A stretch of DNA of 64,000 nucleotides from Veillonella rodentium (GTDB taxonomy: Bacteria > Bacillota > Negativicutes > Veillonellales > Veillonellaceae), in assembly GCF_900187285.1 (NCBI RefSeq), contig NZ_LT906470.1, positions 417,501-481,500 of the forward strand. The letters run 5' to 3'. The notes under the pieces were generated by a model. The model was not told where the DNA came from and ran no database searches. It saw nothing but the letters and a program-made list of their open reading frames with translations. The position numbers and the translations under genes are program-made. Positions 15,608 to 25,175 of the stretch are shown here, piece by piece (the stretch's first letter is position 1; each line of letters opens with the position of its first letter).

Positions 15608-16954
15608 ATGGAATCTCCAAATAAAGGCATCAGTCGTTGGGGGACGCTTTTCAAAAATGACCTGCAAGGCATGTTATTGCCTATATTGATTATTACGATT
15701 ATAGGTAGTATTAATATTTTTAGTGCCACCTATATCAGCTCTATTTCCGATAATACGGGGCTGCTAGGATATTTTCCAAGACATCTTGCATATCTGATTT
15801 TATCTATAATAATGGGGATTCTTTTGTATCGTTATGATTATAGACGATTGCAGAAGCAACATATTCTGCAACGAATCATGGTGATTACGGCTATCAGTCT
15901 GATCATTGTTTTTGCGATGGGGACCGTTATCAATGGCGCTCGACGTTGGATTGTCATAGGGCCTATATCCATTCAGCCGTCGGAGTTTGCTAAACTGGCG
16001 GCCATCATATGGACATCGGCAAAATTGAGTACGATGAAGTGGAAACGCCCCAGATTTAAATCCCCTCTTCCTGATGTAGGCGGTTATTTAATCGAGCGAT
16101 TGCGTTATATGCTGCCGACATTGGGGTGGCCGATCATTTTTGGCTTGTTGACGATTCTTCAACCTGATATGGGTACAATGGTACTCATTCTAGGGTTTTC
16201 TTTTATCTTGATTTACTTAGCCGGATTTGACGGGAAGTTCTTTGGCGGTGCTTTTGTAGTAGCGGCTTTCCTTGGATTTTTATTAGCGCGATCTTCGCCG
16301 TACCGTTGGGAGCGTATACAATCCTGGTTTGATCCGTGGCCTCATGCTCAGGATATGGGCTATCAGACGGTACAGGGCTTGTTGGCTGTCGGCTCCGGAG
16401 GCCTTTTCGGTGAAGGCTTCATGCAAGGTACGTCTAAGTATTTTTATCTGCCCGAAGCGCATACGGACTTTGCGTTTGCCGTGTGGGCTCAAGAGATGGG
16501 CTTTGCCGGTGCCGTATTTGTAGTTTTACTGGTAGCCGTTTTCACATATTTTGGATTCCGCATTGCTAACAAATCGCGCGATACATTCGGCAAATGGTTA
16601 GCGATGGGGATTACATTGCTCATCAGTGGTCAGGCATTCTTTAATATTGCCATGGTCTGTGGGATCATGCCTGTTACGGGGGTACCGTTGCCGTTTGTCA
16701 GCTATGGCGGTTCATCTTTATTGATGAATTTTATGGCTGTCGGGATTTTGGCCAGCATCGGACGCCGTAATGTGGAAGGCGTGAAACAGGTCGGTACACC
16801 GGATGCATTACCGTCATTGCGGGAGGAAACGCAGAGCCGCTTCAGACCGCGAACGGTGAAAAATTCAGGGGAAACAGCGTTTCCGGGACCTTTTAAACCG
16901 AACGAAAGTCGTAAGCGACCTGTTCGGACCCGCAAGCGTCCTGATGGTCGTTAA
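15608..16954 (+). CDS. ftsW: FtsW/RodA peptidoglycan glycosyltransferase
   Basis: A 448-residue SEDS-family membrane protein with about ten membrane spans that polymerises lipid II. Seen: NGARRWI followed by ISIQPSEFAKLA, LQPDMGTM, the YRWERIQSWFDPW region with the catalytic Asp, and VTGVPLPFVSYGGSS. The 60-residue basic C-terminal tail, rich in Arg/Lys/Pro, is longer than usual and presumably cytoplasmic. FtsW (division) and RodA (elongation) cannot be cleanly separated without alignment; the symbol is the better guess. AAAGGAGG overlaps the end of trmB. Confidence 0.8.
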   Translation: MESPNKGISRWGTLFKNDLQGMLLPILIITIIGSINIFSATYISSISDNTGLLGYFPRHLAYLILSIIMGILLYRYDYRRLQKQHILQRIMVITAISLIIVFAMGTVINGARRWIVIGPISIQPSEFAKLAAIIWTSAKLSTMKWKRPRFKSPLPDVGGYLIERLRYMLPTLGWPIIFGLLTILQPDMGTMVLILGFSFILIYLAGFDGKFFGGAFVVAAFLGFLLARSSPYRWERIQSWFDPWPHAQDMGYQTVQGLLAVGSGGLFGEGFMQGTSKYFYLPEAHTDFAFAVWAQEMGFAGAVFVVLLVAVFTYFGFRIANKSRDTFGKWLAMGITLLISGQAFFNIAMVCGIMPVTGVPLPFVSYGGSSLLMNFMAVGILASIGRRNVEGVKQVGTPDALPSLREETQSRFRPRTVKNSGETAFPGPFKPNESRKRPVRTRKRPDGR

Positions 16955-17059
16955 TATATAGTGTTATATAACATGTTGTGTATAGACTGAGTGATATGAT
17001 TTAATCTGTCGCTTATTTTTAAAATCAATCCAGTTCCTGTTGTTGTGTGAGGAAAAACG

Positions 17060-18343
17060 ATGAACGATTACATTGATATTCAAGAACGCCCGTCCTGGGG
17101 GAAAATGTTACTCCTTAGCTTTCAACATTTATTTGCCATGTTTGGTTCTACCGTGCTTGTTCCGTATTTACTGAAAGTAGATCCGGCAACGGCGCTGTTT
17201 ATGAACGGCATCGGTACATTATTATACCTGTTCGTGTGTAAAGGACGTATCCCCGCATACCTCGGCTCCAGCTTTGCGTTTATTGCGCCTGTAGGCGCCG
17301 TATTAGCGGCGGGATTAGGCTATGAAGCGGCGAAGGGTGCCTTTGTTGTATTCGGTCTGTCCTTTGTGATTTTGTCCTTTCTGGTCAGATATATCGGAAC
17401 GCGTTGGATTGATAAGCTTTTTCCACCGGCTGCGATGGGGGCCATCGTTGCTATCATCGGCCTCGAACTGGCACCGGTTGCCATGGGAATGTCCGGCCTC
17501 ATCGGAGATCAGAACCTCGGGATGAGTCATAGTCAAGCCATCATCGTTTCTATGTTCTCATTGGTTGTAACATTGCTCGGTACGGTTGTGTTCAGAGGGT
17601 TTCTTGCGGTCATTCCGGTTCTTATCGGTGTTGTGGCCGGATATATTCTGTCCGCCTTTATGGGTGTTGTGAATTTTTCCGGCGTAGAGGCGGCACCATG
17701 GTTCTCGTTGCCGCAGTTCTACGGTATGCCTGTCTTTGATATCAATGCGATTATCATGATTATGCCGGCACTTTTCGTTGTATTTGCGGAACATGTAGGC
17801 CATCTGGTGGTTACCAGTAACATTGTAGGAAAGGACTTGATGAAGGAACCGGGTTTGCAACGGTCTTTGTTGGGTGACGGCTTAGCTAACATCTTATCCG
17901 GCTTTTTCGGTGCCACTCCGAATACGACATACGGTGAAAATATTGGGGTTCTCGCTATTACTCGATGCTTCAGCGTCTGGGTGATAGGCGGCGCGGCCGT
18001 ATTGGCGATGATTGTTTCCTTCGTAGGTAAGGTGGCTGCCTTAATTCATGCGATTCCGGTACCGGTTATGGGCGGCGTATCGATTCTGCTATTCGGCATT
18101 ATCGCCGCATCCGGATTGCGCATGCTCGTTGAGCGCAAGGTGGATTATACGAATCCCGTTAATATGATTCTTACATCCGTTATTCTCGTCGTAGGTCTTA
18201 GCGGTGCGGAACTCGTTGTGGGACCGATTGTGCTGAAAGGTATGGGCCTTGCTACAGTGGTAGGTATGGCGATGAGTATCATCTTATTGATTTTGCAGAA
18301 AACGGGTATCGGTAACGATCAGCTTAAGAAAACTGATGTATAA
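17060..18343 (+). CDS. uraA: Uracil permease (NCS2 family)
   Basis: A 427-residue nucleobase:cation symporter-2 protein with ~14 membrane segments. Seen: QHLFAMFGSTVLVPYL at the start, YLGSSFAFIAPV, and the two substrate glutamates in FAEHVGH and PNTTYGENIG. This is the UraA/PyrP pattern for uracil uptake with protons. It stands alone between two terminators. I looked for a PyrR-type attenuator in the ~105-bp leader and did not recognise one. Xanthine/uric acid permeases are related but have different motif residues. Confidence 0.88.
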   Translation: MNDYIDIQERPSWGKMLLLSFQHLFAMFGSTVLVPYLLKVDPATALFMNGIGTLLYLFVCKGRIPAYLGSSFAFIAPVGAVLAAGLGYEAAKGAFVVFGLSFVILSFLVRYIGTRWIDKLFPPAAMGAIVAIIGLELAPVAMGMSGLIGDQNLGMSHSQAIIVSMFSLVVTLLGTVVFRGFLAVIPVLIGVVAGYILSAFMGVVNFSGVEAAPWFSLPQFYGMPVFDINAIIMIMPALFVVFAEHVGHLVVTSNIVGKDLMKEPGLQRSLLGDGLANILSGFFGATPNTTYGENIGVLAITRCFSVWVIGGAAVLAMIVSFVGKVAALIHAIPVPVMGGVSILLFGIIAASGLRMLVERKVDYTNPVNMILTSVILVVGLSGAELVVGPIVLKGMGLATVVGMAMSIILLILQKTGIGNDQLKKTDV

Positions 18344-18456
18344 AAATTGTTTTTAAACATAATTTGATGCACAATCAATATAACAGAACAATGTATTATA
18401 AATATAATTAAACATTGAATGTACAGTATATCGATAAATTAATATCTATGTGCGAC

Positions 18457-18506
18457 AAAACGACTGCTTTTATCATATGTATGATGGTGAAAGCAGTCGT
18501 TTTTTA
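18457..18506 (+). terminator. Terminator of the uracil permease gene
   Basis: AAAACGACTGCTTT (18457-18470) pairs with AAAGCAGTCGTTTT (from 18490), followed by T-rich sequence. Confidence 0.88.
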
Positions 18507-18578
18507 TTTGTAAATTATCGTTCGTATTGTATAATAGACATATAAGTTGCGTAAAATTAATTAAAGAGAGGAGGCTCT

Positions 18579-19043
18579 ATGGAGTTTTTAATATGGATAG
18601 TCATAGGGATAGCTCTGATGGCTGTAGAATTGGTCGTACCCGGCGGGATTTTAGGAATCATCGGATATTGTTTCTTCCTGTGGGGTGTTTATGTGGCACT
18701 AGGGGAAGGAACGACAGCACTCTATGCAGTATTGGCATTGACCGCACTTTTAATTGTATTATTAGTGGTATTTTTTAATCATTTCGAAAAAACTTGGCTC
18801 GGTCGGCTCTTTACTTTGGGGCAGAGGTCGACCGCAAAAGCCGGTTATATATCTAATGATGTACAGGCCGATTTAGTCGGTAAGACCGGTGTGGCGCACA
18901 CTACATTACGCCCTGCAGGAATTGCAAAAATCGATGATACCTTGGTGGATGTCGTTACCGAGGGGGACTTTATCGATGAGGGCACACCTATTGTGGTGCT
19001 TCGTGTAGTGGGAGGACGGAATATTGTAAGAAAACAGGGATGA
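18579..19043 (+). CDS. NfeD-like membrane protein
   Basis: A 154-residue protein with three hydrophobic segments in the first ~65 residues (FLIWIVIGIALMAVELVVPG onward) and a C-terminal soluble domain (~90-150: GKTGVAHTTLRPAGIAKIDD... EGTPIVVLRV). The latter is the OB-fold of short NfeD proteins. NfeD partners of flotillins organise membrane microdomains, and the next gene encodes FloA, which supports this. GAGAGGAGG precedes the start. Confidence 0.88.
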   Translation: MEFLIWIVIGIALMAVELVVPGGILGIIGYCFFLWGVYVALGEGTTALYAVLALTALLIVLLVVFFNHFEKTWLGRLFTLGQRSTAKAGYISNDVQADLVGKTGVAHTTLRPAGIAKIDDTLVDVVTEGDFIDEGTPIVVLRVVGGRNIVRKQG

Positions 19044-19176
19044 TATTTAAAAGATCTTCTGTTTGTTTTATTAGTGAAATTTTTTATTAGTAAATTATTA
19101 TCTAATATTCGCTAAATTCGCTAAAAATTTAGGTTAAAAAAATTTCAGGCTGTTTTATGATTTTATGGAGGTAATT

Positions 19177-20133
19177 ATGGATATAGGTATTTTAATTTTG
19201 ATTCCCATTCTGATCATTGGGATTATGGTATTTTTATATGTAGTTCCGTTGGGACTATGGGTGTCCGCACTCGCAGCGGGCGTTAATGTAGGTATTTTTA
19301 CCCTTGTAGGGATGCGGTTGCGTCGCGTTAATCCATCTCAGATCGTAATGCCTCTCATCAAGGCGAACAAAGCCGGTCTGGATGTGAATGTAAACCAACT
19401 GGAAGCACATTACCTTGCAGGCGGTGATGTTGACCGTGTTGTAGATGCGTTGATCGCCGCTGAACGTGCATCAATCCCATTGACCTTTGAACGTTCCGCC
19501 GCTATCGATCTCGCCGGCCGTGATGTGTTGGAAGCCGTTCAGATGTCCGTTAATCCTAAGGTTATCGAAACGCCGATTATTTCCGCAGTGGCGAAAAACG
19601 GTATCGAATTGAAAGTTCGCGCTCGTGTAACGGTGCGTGCTAATATCGACCGCCTTGTTGGCGGTGCCGGTGAAGCTACGATTATCGCCCGTGTAGGTGA
19701 AGGTATCGTAACTACGGTAGGTTCCTCTGAAGAACATACGGATGTTTTGGAAAATCCGGATCACATCTCACGTACCGTATTGGGTAAAGGTCTTGATGCG
19801 GGTACCGCATTTGAAATCTTGTCCATCGATATTGCGGACGTGGACGTAGGACGTAATATCGGTGCTCAGTTACAAACTGATCAGGCTGAAGCCGATAAGA
19901 AAATCGCTCAGGCCCGCGCCGAAGAACGCCGTGCTATGGCGGTTGCTACAGAGCAGGAAATGCGTGCTAAAACACAAGACATGCAGGCTAAGGTTGTGGA
20001 AGCGCAGGCAGAGGTGCCAAGAGCATTGGCGGAAGCTTTCAGAAACGGCAATTTAGGTGTTATGGATTACTATAATATGAATAATATTATCGCCGATACT
20101 AAAATGCGTGAAAATTTAGCGGATGGTGAATAG
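19177..20133 (+). CDS. floA: Flotillin-like protein FloA
   Basis: A 318-residue protein with an N-terminal membrane hairpin (first ~50 residues), a PHB/SPFH-like domain, and a C-terminal Ala/Glu-rich coiled coil ([20 protein letters not shown]...[16 protein letters not shown]). This is the Bacillus FloA (YqfA) architecture, which scaffolds functional membrane microdomains. The ATG at 19177 is better than the one at 19165 because GGAGG lies five bases before it, inside the longer frame. The upstream nfeD gene is the usual partner. Confidence 0.93.
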   Translation: MDIGILILIPILIIGIMVFLYVVPLGLWVSALAAGVNVGIFTLVGMRLRRVNPSQIVMPLIKANKAGLDVNVNQLEAHYLAGGDVDRVVDALIAAERASIPLTFERSAAIDLAGRDVLEAVQMSVNPKVIETPIISAVAKNGIELKVRARVTVRANIDRLVGGAGEATIIARVGEGIVTTVGSSEEHTDVLENPDHISRTVLGKGLDAGTAFEILSIDIADVDVGRNIGAQLQTDQAEADKKIAQARAEERRAMAVATEQEMRAKTQDMQAKVVEAQAEVPRALAEAFRNGNLGVMDYYNMNNIIADTKMRENLADGE

Positions 20134-20141
20134 GAGCGGTT

Positions 20142-20759
20142 ATGGACTCTATCTTGTCTACAGTGCTATCGATTTTTGAGCATAACCCGGTATTTGCGCT
20201 TATGATTATCGGATATGTCTTATTTTCCTTTTTGAAGAATTCAAAATCTAAGAATTCTCAGGACTCTGATGAAGAAGCGTACACTTCGTATTCAAACTCT
20301 GAAGAGATGACGTGGGAGGATATGGAAAAAGAGTACGGCATTTCTATAGAGCGCAAGGTAGCCCCCTCAGAACTTGATGTGGAGAGGCCGGTTGAACGTG
20401 CTGCCGAAGAGCAGGCGACTTCCTTTAAAACAACAACTCAGGAGCCTGAAACTATAGAATCACAGAAAACGGTTGCAAAGCCTGTGCAAGATAAGCCTAC
20501 AGGCTCATCAAATCCTATAGGAGCAGCTACAGGAACTGCTGGAGGATCCGTCGAGGGTCCTACATTGCAGGAGCGCTTGGCGGCCTTTAAGCGTGATAAA
20601 ACAGGAAAAATAGGTGAAGTTCTGGCTGATAATATAGGCGTGACTGCATCATCAATAACAAAGCCGAAGGTTAATAAAAAGCATCTCTCTGTAAGAGAGG
20701 GAATGAAATGGTCTTTCATTTTAGGAAAACCGAAAGCTCTTGAACGCAGATATCGCTGA
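20142..20759 (+). CDS. Membrane-anchored hypothetical protein of the floA operon
   Basis: A 205-residue protein not recognised as a named family. It has one N-terminal membrane segment (about 15-32), a long low-complexity acidic/Thr/Pro-rich linker (~35-140) and a basic C-terminal end with MKWSFILGKPKALERRYR. A similar W..ILG.P.ALR ending closes many small membrane proteins of Negativicutes, by memory only. It starts nine bases after floA with GGAGCGG, so it is probably a third member of the microdomain operon. Confidence 0.65.
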   Translation: MDSILSTVLSIFEHNPVFALMIIGYVLFSFLKNSKSKNSQDSDEEAYTSYSNSEEMTWEDMEKEYGISIERKVAPSELDVERPVERAAEEQATSFKTTTQEPETIESQKTVAKPVQDKPTGSSNPIGAATGTAGGSVEGPTLQERLAAFKRDKTGKIGEVLADNIGVTASSITKPKVNKKHLSVREGMKWSFILGKPKALERRYR

Positions 20760-20798
20760 TTTTATCGCGGCTTAGGGTTATTATATAATTACATATTT

Positions 20799-20847
20799 AA
20801 AGAGGTTCCTATTGGTCACCCCTGTGACTGATGGGAACCTCTTATTT
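20799..20847 (+). terminator. Terminator of nfeD-floA operon
   Basis: AAGAGGTTCC (20800-20809) and GGAACCTCTT (20834-20843) form the outer stem, with GGTCAC/GTGACT pairing inside. The T-tract is weak (ATTTATT). Confidence 0.75.
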
Positions 20848-20898
20848 ATTGTATTTTAGGTGTATAGCTTTCATAATACAGGGGAGAGGAGTTCGTTT

Positions 20899-21651
20899 AT
20901 GAGAGAAGGTGTTTTTATGTATCGAAATGTGCGTGTCATTCCGAGCCGGTTATTATATGAATTGTATGTAGAGAAGAAATGGAGCCTGAGAGATGTGGCG
21001 GAATACTTTCAGTGTAGCGTAGATACGATTGAACGTCGCATGAAGGCGTATCAGATTCCTCGGCGGCCTCTGAAAAAAGAAATCAATATGAGACATGTTC
21101 AATCCCTGTATGAAACAGGGCGGTGGTCTCTCTCTGCCTTGGCGAAACGGTATGGCGTGTCGGTCACAACGATGGCTAATCGCATGCGTGAACATGGACT
21201 TTTGTGTTCCGCATCTCATAGTCCTGTATCGATGGATGTAGTAAAAATATGTAAGGCCTATGAAAGTGGTAATAGTACGGATTATATTGCACGGATTTAT
21301 GGACTGTCACGGTGGAAGGTGCTGCATGTATTGCGTCATATGGGCCTTTCGGTAAGGCGGAACAGGCACAGGTCGGATCGGGTGGATGAAATGGCGTACC
21401 TTTATACACATCATTGCATGAGCACTGATGATATCGCCCTTGCGTATGGCGTAAAGGGCGCGACGGTTGCCGTGTATTTGAGAGAATACGGTATTACCCT
21501 TCGTTCAAATAGATTGGACCTTGATGAAAATCGCATACGCACATTGCGCGGAGAAGGCCTAGGGGTCAGGCGTATAGCCCAAATGATGGGATGTTCGGCT
21601 TCGGCGGTGAGAAAACGGCTGGAACGTAATTATTCGACATATAATCATTAG
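20899..21651 (+). CDS. Five-module helix-turn-helix protein
   Basis: A 250-residue protein built almost entirely of five tandem helix-turn-helix units at about 16-54, 66-104, 112-153, 161-202 and 209-245 (period ~48). Each has the form LYxxGxWSLxxLAxxYGVSxxTVxxRMRExGL, like the DNA-binding end of serine recombinases or a sigma region 4. No recombinase, nuclease or ligand domain is present. ATG 20899 is chosen because GGGGAGAGGAG lies seven bases upstream; ATG 20917 and GTG 20860 are alternatives. It is monocistronic. It should bind a long (~50 bp or more) DNA site or several sites; target unknown. Confidence 0.75.
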   Translation: MREGVFMYRNVRVIPSRLLYELYVEKKWSLRDVAEYFQCSVDTIERRMKAYQIPRRPLKKEINMRHVQSLYETGRWSLSALAKRYGVSVTTMANRMREHGLLCSASHSPVSMDVVKICKAYESGNSTDYIARIYGLSRWKVLHVLRHMGLSVRRNRHRSDRVDEMAYLYTHHCMSTDDIALAYGVKGATVAVYLREYGITLRSNRLDLDENRIRTLRGEGLGVRRIAQMMGCSASAVRKRLERNYSTYNH

Positions 21652-21727
21652 GTACGCTATCGTATATCCTTGATGTAATGAGGCAGATACTATATACTTA
21701 AATTTATACAACGATGGGAGGATTATT

Positions 21728-22669
21728 ATGTTTGAAATTATATCTGCTTTTGTACCTTTTTTATTACTCGGGTTTATTGTAGCCGGACTGTCTCGTTTAT
21801 CAGGGGTAGCTCTATCGATGATTATTGTTCCGACTATATTGATTTGGGGTGCTGCACCCGTGGACGTAATCGCGTTTATGTTGTTGTTCGTGGTATACAA
21901 CAACTTTACGACGGAAACACAGGATATACGACTTGATTATAAGGATTTGGTTCTGTTTCCTAAATGGCGTATTTGCATTCCGTTCATTTTAACCTTGGTT
22001 ATTACGTTCTTCCTTCTCCCTGCTGCAGGACTTGCCTTCTTTATGGCTTGTTTTGTTTTAGAGATGGTGGCGACTGTATATAAACGGATTCCTGAAAATC
22101 AACGTCCTCAGGTTTATCGCGTGATAGTATTGGCTGTTTTAAGTGCCGTTGTGACAGCGGTAGGGGCTTATGCAGGACCTCAAATCCCGGGTGAATACTA
22201 CTTTATCTGTGCCGGTGCTGCTGTTTTGGTAATTACCGCTTTTGCCTGGTACGCAGGCAATCATCGTAATGCTTTCAAAAGTACATGGGAATTTATCTGG
22301 GTTGATTTTAATGTACTCCTCGGTATGTTCGGCGTTGAAGCATCGAATTATCCGGAAGGGATTAAGCGTTCCTTTACAAGTCCGATGACTCGTATGTTGC
22401 CGATGCTTACTGTTGTAGGCGGATATGCGGGCCTTATGGTTGTTTTTGCGGTATACGGTATGTTCTCCATTCCGTCGTTGATCACCGCTATCGGTAGCGC
22501 CATCGGTATTCGTTTCTTCGGACTGTATGAATTCCCGAGAACCGGCGGCTTTTCGTATCTGGCTATCGGGTTTGCGGTAATGGCGGTAATATGTTTGTAC
22601 CTCGTATATCCGGAACCTGTCGGTTTTGATTATATTAATGAGCTTGTTTCCAAGCCTTTAGGACAATAG
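21728..22669 (+). CDS. Multi-pass membrane protein, possibly TSUP (TauE/SafE) family
   Basis: A 313-residue protein with eight to ten hydrophobic segments. The first (LLLGFIVAGLSRLSGVALSMIIVPTI) and middle (WVDFNVLLGMFGVEASNY) parts could be the two related halves of a TauE/SafE-type anion exporter, but the usual glycine-rich signature is degraded. The start is well supported by GGGAGG before ATG 21728. Substrate and direction are unknown; sulfite or a sulfur-containing organic acid would be the family guess. Confidence 0.5.
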   Translation: MFEIISAFVPFLLLGFIVAGLSRLSGVALSMIIVPTILIWGAAPVDVIAFMLLFVVYNNFTTETQDIRLDYKDLVLFPKWRICIPFILTLVITFFLLPAAGLAFFMACFVLEMVATVYKRIPENQRPQVYRVIVLAVLSAVVTAVGAYAGPQIPGEYYFICAGAAVLVITAFAWYAGNHRNAFKSTWEFIWVDFNVLLGMFGVEASNYPEGIKRSFTSPMTRMLPMLTVVGGYAGLMVVFAVYGMFSIPSLITAIGSAIGIRFFGLYEFPRTGGFSYLAIGFAVMAVICLYLVYPEPVGFDYINELVSKPLGQ

Positions 22670-22746
22670 TTCTTAGTGTGATATTATTCATTGGATTATT
22701 TAGCACTGTTGGGTGCATAATGGATGGTGAAAGGAGTTGATGCCGT

Positions 22747-23340
22747 ATGGCAGAAGTAATTGAAACGAGACCGTTTCCTCCGTTTTTACCGTCTCAGGCG
22801 ACGGTTATGATGATGGGAACATTTCCTCCCGCTGCGGAGAAACGGGCTATGGAGTTTCACTATCCAAATTTTCAGAATGATATGTGGCGCGTATTTGGCC
22901 TTGTTTTCTTTGGTGAGAAAGATCATTTCAGAAAAGGTGAAGAAAAGGCGATGGATCCTGAAAAAATCAAACAGTTTTTAGATGAAAAAGGGATTGCTTC
23001 TTGTCCGACTGTGTATAAAGCGATTCGTGAGCATGGTAATGCATCCGACGCATTTCTTGATGTGGTGGAAACAGTTAATTTGGGAGACGTGCTTAAACAA
23101 ATTCCTGATTGCAAACATATCGGTACTACAGGCGGTAAGGCGACGGAAATCCTATTGAGCCTTTTGCCTGAGAAGGTGAAATTGCCGAAGACAGGAGAAA
23201 CGATTCCCTTTGTATACGATGGTCGCGAATTGACATTAACCCGATTGCCGTCGACATCGAGAGCCTATCCGTTAAGTTTGGTGAAAAAGGCTGACGCTTA
23301 TAAGAATTTCTTTCATCAGTGCGGATTAACAACAAAATAA
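22747..23340 (+). CDS. Uracil/hypoxanthine-DNA glycosylase superfamily protein
   Basis: A 197-residue protein of the UDG superfamily. Motif 1 appears as MMMGTFPPAAEKRAMEFHYP with a following NDMWRVFG. A TTGGKATEIL segment and the C-terminal motif 2 LPSTSRAYP match the substrate-binding loops of the small monofunctional glycosylases. The protein probably removes deaminated bases (uracil or hypoxanthine) from DNA. The exact subfamily is not clear from inspection. AAAGGAGTTG precedes the start; the gene is alone before a terminator. Confidence 0.7.
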   Translation: MAEVIETRPFPPFLPSQATVMMMGTFPPAAEKRAMEFHYPNFQNDMWRVFGLVFFGEKDHFRKGEEKAMDPEKIKQFLDEKGIASCPTVYKAIREHGNASDAFLDVVETVNLGDVLKQIPDCKHIGTTGGKATEILLSLLPEKVKLPKTGETIPFVYDGRELTLTRLPSTSRAYPLSLVKKADAYKNFFHQCGLTTK

Positions 23341-23352
23341 TCATAAGAAATA

Positions 23353-23427
23353 ACCTTTGAAAACAGTTTCACCTGGTCTGTAAGATGAGAATAGTAAGAC
23401 TCAGGATGTATTTTCAAAGGTATTTTT
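23353..23427 (+). terminator. Long-loop terminator after the glycosylase gene
   Basis: ACCTTTGAAAA (23353-23363) pairs with TTTTCAAAGGT (23411-23421), followed by ATTTTT. The 47-base interior forms its own stem, CCTGGTCT (23372-23379) with AGACTCAGG (23397-23405). Confidence 0.7.
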
Positions 23428-23601
23428 ATGTCTGCTACAACGTTGCAGGAATATATGTGATTTGTTATCGATCAAATTTGTTGAATGAGTTGAATTATCA
23501 AAAAATAATATGAGAATTTAAATACTTATAGTGTGAATATAATAAAAGATTTATAGAATTATTTATAAATAAAATTAATAACAAAAATAACTTTTTAATT
23601 C

Positions 23602-23657
23602 TTGCTTTTTGTCGCGAGAGGTCTATAATTAACCATTGTCATCACATGGTTGACAAT
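23602..23657 (+). promoter_or_regulatory. Promoter and dyad of the MFS gene at 23682
   Basis: TTGCTT (23602-23607), 16 bp, TATAAT (23624-23629). Just after the -10, ATTGTCA (23635-23641) and TGACAAT (23651-23657) form a 7-bp inverted repeat around the start point, a typical repressor site position. Confidence 0.65.
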
Positions 23658-23681
23658 TACGTGAGAATTGGAGTTGATATT

Positions 23682-24932
23682 ATGGATAAGGCTAAAGAGG
23701 CCTTATGGACGAAGGCGTTTGTCCTCGATACGGTGATTAATTTTCTTGTATTTTTAATTTATTATTTATTGATTGTTATTATTGCCGTTGTTGCAAAAGA
23801 TACACTTCATGCTACTGCGAGTCAGGCCGGCTTGGCTGTAGGCATTTATATTATCGGTACCGTTGTGGCACGACTTTTGGCAGGGCGCTTTATCAGTGTC
23901 CTCGGATGTCGTAAAATGCTCTATGTAGGACTTTTGATTTATCTGGCATCTACAGCGATGTACTTTTATACACCGAATCTTTTGATTCTTGATAGCGTAC
24001 GATTTTTGAACGGTTTTGCTTACGGTATTACATCTACGGCGACGAGTACTATCGTGGCCGCTATTATTCCTATGTCCCGTCGCGGGGAAGGCATCAATTA
24101 TTATGGGCTGTCTACATCTCTCGCTGCTGCGGTAGGTCCATTTCTCGGGATTCTCATGCTTCACACTGTCGGATATGATTTTATCATTGCCTTCTGTGTG
24201 GCCCTCATTATTCTTTGTGTAATCGGGGCGGTTATCATGAAATTTAAAGAACCGAATCTTGCCATTGAGTCTGAAAGCCATAAGGGTATCAGAATTTCCG
24301 ATTATATTGAACCTCGTATGAATTCTATCAGCCTCGTGTCCGTATTGGTGGGTTTTGCTTACTCCGGTGTTATCGGTTTTATGGCATCCTATACGCGTGA
24401 GATTAATCTTATTATGGCGGGTACGTTCTTTTTTGTTGTATACGCCGTGGTCATTACCATCACACGCCCTTTATTGGGTCTCCTCTTTGATATGAAAGGG
24501 GAAAACTTCGTATTGTATCCTTGTTTTATCTCGTTGGCATTCGGTATCTTTTTGTTGAGTACCGCCGATTCTACATGGATTGTATTGTTGTCCGCCGTAT
24601 TCGTCGGTCTCGGTTATGGTACATTCATGTCCAACGGACAGGCGGTAACCGTTAAAATCGTACCGGTTCATCGTATCGGCGTGGCTACATCTACTTATTT
24701 TATCGCTCTTGATATGGGACTCGGCTTCGGGCCATATATACTCGGCGGGGTGAAAGAAATGGTTGGATATACCAGTATGTTCCAACTCACCGTTGTGGTA
24801 GCTCTCGTGGCATTTGCGGCGTATTATTTTCTATACGGTCGCCTTGTGGGAACCGATAAGGATCTTTCTTTGAAAGCTCGTGCCGAAGAAGAGGAAATTA
24901 AAAATCGTAAACGTTCGGCAGAAAAAGTTTAA
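23682..24932 (+). CDS. Major facilitator superfamily transporter
   Basis: A 416-residue MFS protein with ~12 membrane spans. The cytoplasmic loop 2-3 reads AGRFISVLGCRKM, a degenerate form of the usual motif A, and the central loop is short. It resembles the arabinose/drug efflux type in general shape. The charged C-terminal tail (ARAEEEEIKNRKRSAEKV) is cytoplasmic. ATG 23682 is chosen with GGAGTTG upstream; the frame is open from 23646. A strong promoter with a dyad suggests regulated expression. Substrate unknown. Confidence 0.82.
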   Translation: MDKAKEALWTKAFVLDTVINFLVFLIYYLLIVIIAVVAKDTLHATASQAGLAVGIYIIGTVVARLLAGRFISVLGCRKMLYVGLLIYLASTAMYFYTPNLLILDSVRFLNGFAYGITSTATSTIVAAIIPMSRRGEGINYYGLSTSLAAAVGPFLGILMLHTVGYDFIIAFCVALIILCVIGAVIMKFKEPNLAIESESHKGIRISDYIEPRMNSISLVSVLVGFAYSGVIGFMASYTREINLIMAGTFFFVVYAVVITITRPLLGLLFDMKGENFVLYPCFISLAFGIFLLSTADSTWIVLLSAVFVGLGYGTFMSNGQAVTVKIVPVHRIGVATSTYFIALDMGLGFGPYILGGVKEMVGYTSMFQLTVVVALVAFAAYYFLYGRLVGTDKDLSLKARAEEEEIKNRKRSAEKV

Positions 24933-25035
24933 TCGCTTATTAGAATAGGTCTAATAATATATAGATAATATTTTTAATATGTTCGACAAATAAGTATTTG
25001 GAAATTTAATTGCTTATGTTGCGTTGTATATAATG

Positions 25036-25070
25036 AAAGCCCTCTATTCCGTTCGGGATAGAGGGCTTTG
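25036..25070. terminator. Bidirectional terminator between MFS and pepT
   Basis: A 15-bp stem (AAAGCCCTCTAT...ATAGAGGGCTTT, arms 25036-25050 and 25055-25069). The genes on both sides converge on it. Confidence 0.85.
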
Positions 25071-25175
25071 TTATTGCTGTCTGGTTTGGGCGTAATGTTA
25101 TAAGATTTTTCCCTATACTATTTGTCCTATACGCCTATGTTTATGGTGTATATACATAGTTATGGCAGATGCAAA

